9,413 nt of DNA from positions 67,529 to 76,941 of the forward strand of contig DCTM01000030.1 in the NCBI GenBank assembly GCA_002329565.1, read 5' to 3'. The stretch is from Firmicutes bacterium UBA1440. Lineage in GTDB: Bacteria > Bacillota > Clostridia > Peptostreptococcales > Anaerovoracaceae. The notes below the pieces were generated by a model that ran no database searches, had not been told where the DNA came from, and saw only the letters and a program-made list of their open reading frames with translations. Of the stretch, positions 6,873 to 9,413 are shown piece by piece (the first letter of the stretch is position 1; each line of letters begins with the position of its first letter). The translations under genes were made by a program, and so were the position numbers.

Positions 6873-6878
6873 ATTTTT

Positions 6879-6887
6879 CTCCTCCTT
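6879..6887 (-). promoter_or_regulatory. Ribosome binding site that decides the mrp start
   Basis: On the minus strand AAGGAGGAG ends 6 nt before the ATG at 6870-6872. Its strength and spacing favour this start over an in-frame ATG 47 codons upstream. Confidence 0.85.
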
Positions 6888-6902
6888 AAAGCACTGATAT
6901 CT

Positions 6903-6931
6903 ATTATAGTACTTACCACGAATTCGGTCAA
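6903..6931 (-). promoter_or_regulatory. Near-consensus sigma-A promoter for mrp
   Basis: On the minus strand TTGACC (6926-6931) and a perfect TATAAT (6903-6908) are separated by exactly 17 nt, giving a leader of about 25 nt. The -35 overlaps the stop codon (6928-6930) of the preceding hydrolase gene, so mrp can be transcribed independently of the pilus-like operon. Confidence 0.88.
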
Positions 6932-7647
6932 GGAATCTCCTCCAGCAATTTGCATGCGAGAATATCCTTCGGCGTAACGATTCTGCCGCCGTCACCGTCG
7001 AGATCGAGCCCATATTGTCGGTACACGTACCAAATCAAGTGCGCACACTGTGTGGATGAAAAGGACTCGCTTTCTTTCAGACCTGCCAAGGGAGAGTAAG
7101 CAATATTCACGCAGGATTCGGAGGCAAAGGCCGCCGCCATTTGTCCGAGTTGCTGCGCTGCGCTCAAGCCTTCGACACGCGCGACACCGCAAGAGGTCAA
7201 TGCCTTTGCGGCAACATCCTCCTTTACGCGCAGATGTGTAAGGTCACCGTAGCTCTTCCAATGCTCCATATGCGTCCTGTTTGACGGTTTGCCCCAGATT
7301 GCCGCTTCCACGGTATCGCAGGGAGCTTCACCGGTGACAATGCCGCAGTGGCCGTGTCGCCAGCCGAGCGTATGCGTCGACATCGAAACCAAAATATCCC
7401 CCTGTCTCACATCATTGAGCGCATGTACCGACTTTATATTTCCGTTCTCGCCGTAAAAACGTTCCTCAGAGGTAAACAACCCAATTTTGCGACATTCACT
7501 GCCCTCCGCACATCCGAAACGACAGGTCACCTCGTCCGCGACCAATGCACCCGTAAACAGTACAAGAAAAAACAACAAGATTGACAGGGATACTCTCAAT
7601 CTTGCTATTTCAGCCAATACTCTTTTTTCTTCAAAAAGAAACCTCAT
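6928..7647 (-). CDS. Membrane-anchored permuted papain-fold cysteine hydrolase (YiiX/C92-like NlpC/P60 superfamily)
   Basis: This 239-aa protein has a basic N-terminus and one hydrophobic segment (about 19-37), a signal anchor that would place the rest outside the membrane. The external domain shows the circularly permuted order of the YiiX/YaeF group: a GDI motif (83-85), then the His block RHGHCGIV (97-104, likely catalytic His100), and late in the chain STQCAHLIWYVY (198-209) with likely nucleophile Cys201, followed by VTPKDIL (224-230). Family members cleave or modify peptide or amide bonds, often in peptidoglycan or lipoproteins. The substrate here is unknown. It is the last gene of the pilus-like operon, 39 nt after the 149-aa gene, with a GAGGGG site close to its ATG. 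Trimming the wall to let a pilus pass is a plausible but untested role. Confidence 0.75.
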   Translation of the reverse strand: MRFLFEEKRVLAEIARLRVSLSILLFFLVLFTGALVADEVTCRFGCAEGSECRKIGLFTSEERFYGENGNIKSVHALNDVRQGDILVSMSTHTLGWRHGHCGIVTGEAPCDTVEAAIWGKPSNRTHMEHWKSYGDLTHLRVKEDVAAKALTSCGVARVEGLSAAQQLGQMAAAFASESCVNIAYSPLAGLKESESFSSTQCAHLIWYVYRQYGLDLDGDGGRIVTPKDILACKLLEEIP

Positions 7648-7686
7648 TACGCCCCTCGCGCTTACATTGCGAACTTCCCATATCCG

Positions 7687-8136
7687 CTATTCTGCACCGA
7701 ACGCTTCTATTTCATAACGAGAGGAGGCAAGTATTTTTTCTTTTTTCAAAACAGCCAGACGGAACATGTCCTCAGTATCGGCGGTCAATCGAACCGTGAC
7801 GGCCGGCTTTTGTTCTCTGTTGCTATTTTCATACCCCTTGACATCATCTTCAAAAGAGATCTTGCAGGCTATATCTCCGATAAGCTTAGCCTTAAGCGCA
7901 CTCTGCCGCGCAGCGACATATTGCTCTGCGTATTGCGTCGCCCGCGCATATGCAAAGCGGTAGTCGCCTATGCCGTAGGCCTCTTCGTCGACACACAATC
8001 CTGCCTGACAAGCCGCCTCGTCTGCCATCTCTTTTAGCAGCACAACGTCATGCTTGTACGCAATGGCATCCGCCTGATAAGTCAGACAACTTATGCACAT
8101 CAGCAGCGTCCCCAAAAATACGATCAACACCTTCAC
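7687..8136 (-). CDS. TadE-like or pseudopilin-like protein of a Tad-type locus, 149 aa
   Basis: It starts with a short anchor, MKVLIVFLGTLLMCISC, followed by TYQADAIAYKHDVVLLKEMADEA in two overlapping halves of a long amphipathic helix. A mixed soluble region follows, containing Cys43, Cys48 and Cys92. A single N-terminal helix leading into a helical stalk is the layout of TadE/TadF minor pilins and other pseudopilins, and I associate this Lys-rich helix and Ala-rich A.EAA block with clostridial Tad-like clusters. No G/E-type prepilin cleavage site stands out. The start codon is GTG, sharing the 4 nt GTGA with the stop of the upstream gene and lacking a good ribosome binding site, so its translation is probably coupled. 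The function is not proven. Confidence 0.6.
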   Translation of the reverse strand: MKVLIVFLGTLLMCISCLTYQADAIAYKHDVVLLKEMADEAACQAGLCVDEEAYGIGDYRFAYARATQYAEQYVAARQSALKAKLIGDIACKISFEDDVKGYENSNREQKPAVTVRLTADTEDMFRLAVLKKEKILASSRYEIEAFGAE

Positions 8137-8537
8137 AGCTTTTCACTGGCGGTATAACTGTCGATTACATATACCGTATAATTCTTGTTCTCGTCTATCC
8201 CCATAAGTCCTCCTCCGGCCATCACATTATCCAGGCGCACGCTGACTTTGTAATTGATCAGACGCCCTTCCCCCAATGCATATCTCCTCTTCTCACCCGA
8301 GTCCGTCTCCACGGTCACATAATTCTCGGGAATGTCAAGCCCGCTTGAAATATCCTTGACAATACGTTTTTTAATCTCATCGCTGAAGGCGCCTTCCTGC
8401 TTGGCATCTTCCTTGGCTCCGTAGACGACGCTTTGAATATAGGCGATGCTCTCACCGGTTTTCTGATCGTAAGTGAATTGGCACAGAAATACCAGCATGA
8501 TGGGCAGTACGGCGATGAGCACGATAAATTGTTTCAT
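8133..8537 (-). CDS. Conserved single-anchor secreted protein of a Tad-like cluster, 134 aa
   Basis: The protein begins MKQFIVLIAVLPIMLVFLCQ, a hydrophobic anchor of about 20 residues. A helical stretch with KEDAKQEGAFSDEIKKRIV (about 43-61) follows, then a beta-rich tail with YKVSVRLDNVMAGGG (about 97-111) and a final YTASEKL. I have seen this layout in clostridial clusters with Tad-like components, but it has no name I can give. The first residues match the two small genes upstream (MKQ.IV), suggesting a shared export or assembly signal. An AGGAG site overlaps the stop of the preceding gene, and its own stop overlaps the GTG of the next. It could be a minor pilin or a periplasm-like assembly factor. 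Confidence 0.6.
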   Translation of the reverse strand: MKQFIVLIAVLPIMLVFLCQFTYDQKTGESIAYIQSVVYGAKEDAKQEGAFSDEIKKRIVKDISSGLDIPENYVTVETDSGEKRRYALGEGRLINYKVSVRLDNVMAGGGLMGIDENKNYTVYVIDSYTASEKL

Positions 8538-8548
8538 ATCTCATACTC

Positions 8549-8695
8549 CTATTTCGCGTAAGTCCGCGTCTCGATTCCCGCCTGCCAGAGATTGTGCAGG
8601 CCGCTGATGATCGAATCATCCTGTGCCCCCATAATCAAATGATAGATGAAGATGCCCAGCACTACGCTGCTGCAAAACACAATCAGCTGTTTCAT
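8549..8695 (-). CDS. Small one-helix protein, possible Tad-like small pilin, 48 aa
   Basis: This is an intact small gene read directly from the minus strand. A hydrophobic helix near residues 4-21 (LIVFCSSVVLGIFIYHLI) is followed by a hydrophilic tail with AQDDSIISGLHNLWQAG and a basic end. The ATG has a GAGGGCGG-like site upstream, and the TAG stop overlaps the ribosome binding site of the next gene. It lines up with the 49-aa protein encoded just before it: both start MKQ.IV, share VLGI and continue I.G..DD, so the pair looks like an old tandem duplication. The size and layout fit a small pilin or pilus-assembly peptide, but the typical Flp cleavage motif is absent. Confidence 0.7.
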   Translation of the reverse strand: MKQLIVFCSSVVLGIFIYHLIMGAQDDSIISGLHNLWQAGIETRTYAK

Positions 8696-8715
8696 TATCC
8701 GCCCTCGCTTTCCCT

Positions 8716-8865
8716 TTAGATGCTCTCCAGTTCATCCGCAAAGGTGCTGATGCTTGCCGATGTACCGGTCGCTAATTCTTCGGCGTCATCGGAAAATCCG
8801 ATGATAAATCCGCCGATTGCTATACCGAGCACTATAGTCGCCACCAAAACGATAATTTGTTTCAT
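8716..8865 (-). CDS. Small one-helix protein, possible Tad-like small pilin, 49 aa
   Basis: This is an intact small gene on the minus strand with an ideal AGGAGGT site 5-6 nt before its ATG. Residues 1-24 form a Gly- and Ile-rich membrane helix (MKQIIVLVATIVLGIAIGGF, then IIGF). The tail is acidic and small-residue-rich (SDDAEELATGTSAS) and ends DELESI. It is related to the next gene (MKQ.IV, VLGI, I.G..DD). The ribosome binding site overlaps the TAG stop of the TadB/TadC-like gene upstream, showing tight operon packing. The strong site suggests high expression, as expected for a structural subunit, but no homology to named pilins can be shown from the sequence alone. Confidence 0.72.
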   Translation of the reverse strand: MKQIIVLVATIVLGIAIGGFIIGFSDDAEELATGTSASISTFADELESI

Positions 8866-8875
8866 AGTTTACCTC

Positions 8876-9413
8876 CTAAAATATCATGTTCAGCAACTCT
8901 TTTTGCTGCATGAAATAACCCACATAGATAAAATTAATAAATATCAGAAATACATTGGCCACAACAGGCAGGTATATGATGTCGCTCAACAATTCCTCAC
9001 GCCTCTTTCTCCTGGTTATATATATCTCGCGGATGCTCTTCCTGCGCGTCTCAAGAATCTCCGTCAGCTCATCGGGCTTCATTCTGTCCCAATTGAGCAT
9101 CAGAGCCGCCAGTGCATGGCCAGCCTCGGTATCCGCTTTCTGCAAAATTTCATTTTCTGCATCCTTCAGCTTGTTGAGGCGTACGAATCCCAACGCTTTA
9201 ATGTATGCCTCCTTGAGCACGCTCTCTCTGTAGGAAAGCTGTTCAAGAATGAATTGGCTGCCGACATTGCCGCCCGTAGCGGCAGTAAAGTTTCCTATAA
9301 AAGTCATCGCCTCATAGATTTCCTTGTCGACCCGTTCCTCACGAATACTTTTGAACGGGCCGAACGATTCGAAACATCGAACGCTTTTCTCTCCGGCAAT
9401 GGCTGCAAATCGA
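8876..9413 (-). CDS. TadB/TadC-like (T2SSF-like) membrane protein, C-terminal 178 residues
   Basis: The frame is open to the right window edge, so the start lies outside; an internal ATG at 9307 is not the start. The visible part is mostly helical. It contains a conserved-looking LMLNWDRMKPDELTEILE region followed by KSIREIYITRRKRREELL, then one strongly hydrophobic segment (about visible residues 143-167, reading IYLPVVANVFLIFINFIYVG) and a short FMQQKELLNMIF tail. A cytosolic helical bundle, a basic patch and a terminal membrane helix fit the TadB/TadC (type II secretion F) platform proteins of Tad pilus systems. The small anchored proteins downstream support this. The missing N-terminal half would decide it. 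The TAG stop overlaps the ribosome binding site of the next gene. Confidence 0.5.
   Translation of the reverse strand, partial: RFAAIAGEKSVRCFESFGPFKSIREERVDKEIYEAMTFIGNFTAATGGNVGSQFILEQLSYRESVLKEAYIKALGFVRLNKLKDAENEILQKADTEAGHALAALMLNWDRMKPDELTEILETRRKSIREIYITRRKRREELLSDIIYLPVVANVFLIFINFIYVGYFMQQKELLNMIF

Noticed and set aside
6873..7013. 47-codon N-terminal extension of mrp reading from an upstream ATG
   Set aside because: It overlaps the end of the hydrolase gene, contains the mrp promoter, has no good ribosome binding site and adds nothing family-like. MANCTHDC with AAGGAGGAG at 6 nt is the clear start.
8084..8136. Lipoprotein signal (LMCISC) in the 149-aa protein
   Set aside because: The residues before either Cys do not fit the lipobox pattern well (Leu at -3 and Gly or Ala at -1). 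A plain membrane anchor fits better.
1..9413. CRISPR arrays, tRNA or rRNA genes, insertion sequences, att sites, toxin-antitoxin pairs
   Set aside because: No regular direct repeats, transposase motifs, cloverleaf-like sequence or terminal inverted repeats were found by reading both strands.

Overview
The window looks like chromosomal DNA from a Gram-positive, low-to-mid GC Firmicute, most likely a member of the Clostridia. The grounds are AGGAGG-type ribosome binding sites, sigma-A-like promoters, a YlxM gene at the left edge, a YtrA-type GntR/ABC cassette and a pilus-like cluster of a kind I associate with clostridial genomes. I cannot name the species. There are no RNA genes, no CRISPR array and no mobile element, and no gene-free stretch exceeds 300 bases.

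Left part (1-2390, minus strand). The start of ylxM runs off the left edge. To its right is a likely two-gene operon, transcribed right to left: sppA (membrane signal peptide peptidase), then a gene resembling the archaeal/plant D-aminoacyl-tRNA deacylase (DTD2 type). A clear intrinsic terminator follows the deacylase gene, and the best -35 candidate for ylxM lies inside that terminator stem.

Middle part (2391-6053, plus strand). A divergent promoter region separates sppA from a three-gene cassette: a GntR/YtrA-type repressor, an ABC ATPase and a large ABC-2-like permease with a long C-terminal non-membrane domain. The genes overlap and are probably translationally coupled. A perfect 25-nt palindrome between the -35 and -10 of the cassette promoter is the obvious autoregulatory operator. 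Two strong hairpins fill the convergent gap between the permease and mrp, one behind each gene.

Right part (6054-9413, minus strand). A tight operon enters from the right edge. It encodes a TadB/TadC-like (T2SSF-like) membrane protein (partial), two small paralogous one-helix proteins of 49 and 48 aa, two single-anchor secreted-type proteins of 134 and 149 aa, and a membrane-anchored permuted papain-fold (YiiX/C92-like) cysteine hydrolase. This looks like the distal half of a Tad/Flp-like pilus or secretion locus. It is followed by mrp (Fe-S carrier P-loop ATPase), which has its own near-consensus promoter overlapping the end of the hydrolase gene.

The most interesting items are the small-protein/pilus-like cluster with its cell-wall-hydrolase-like last gene, and the archaeal-type deacylase in a bacterium.
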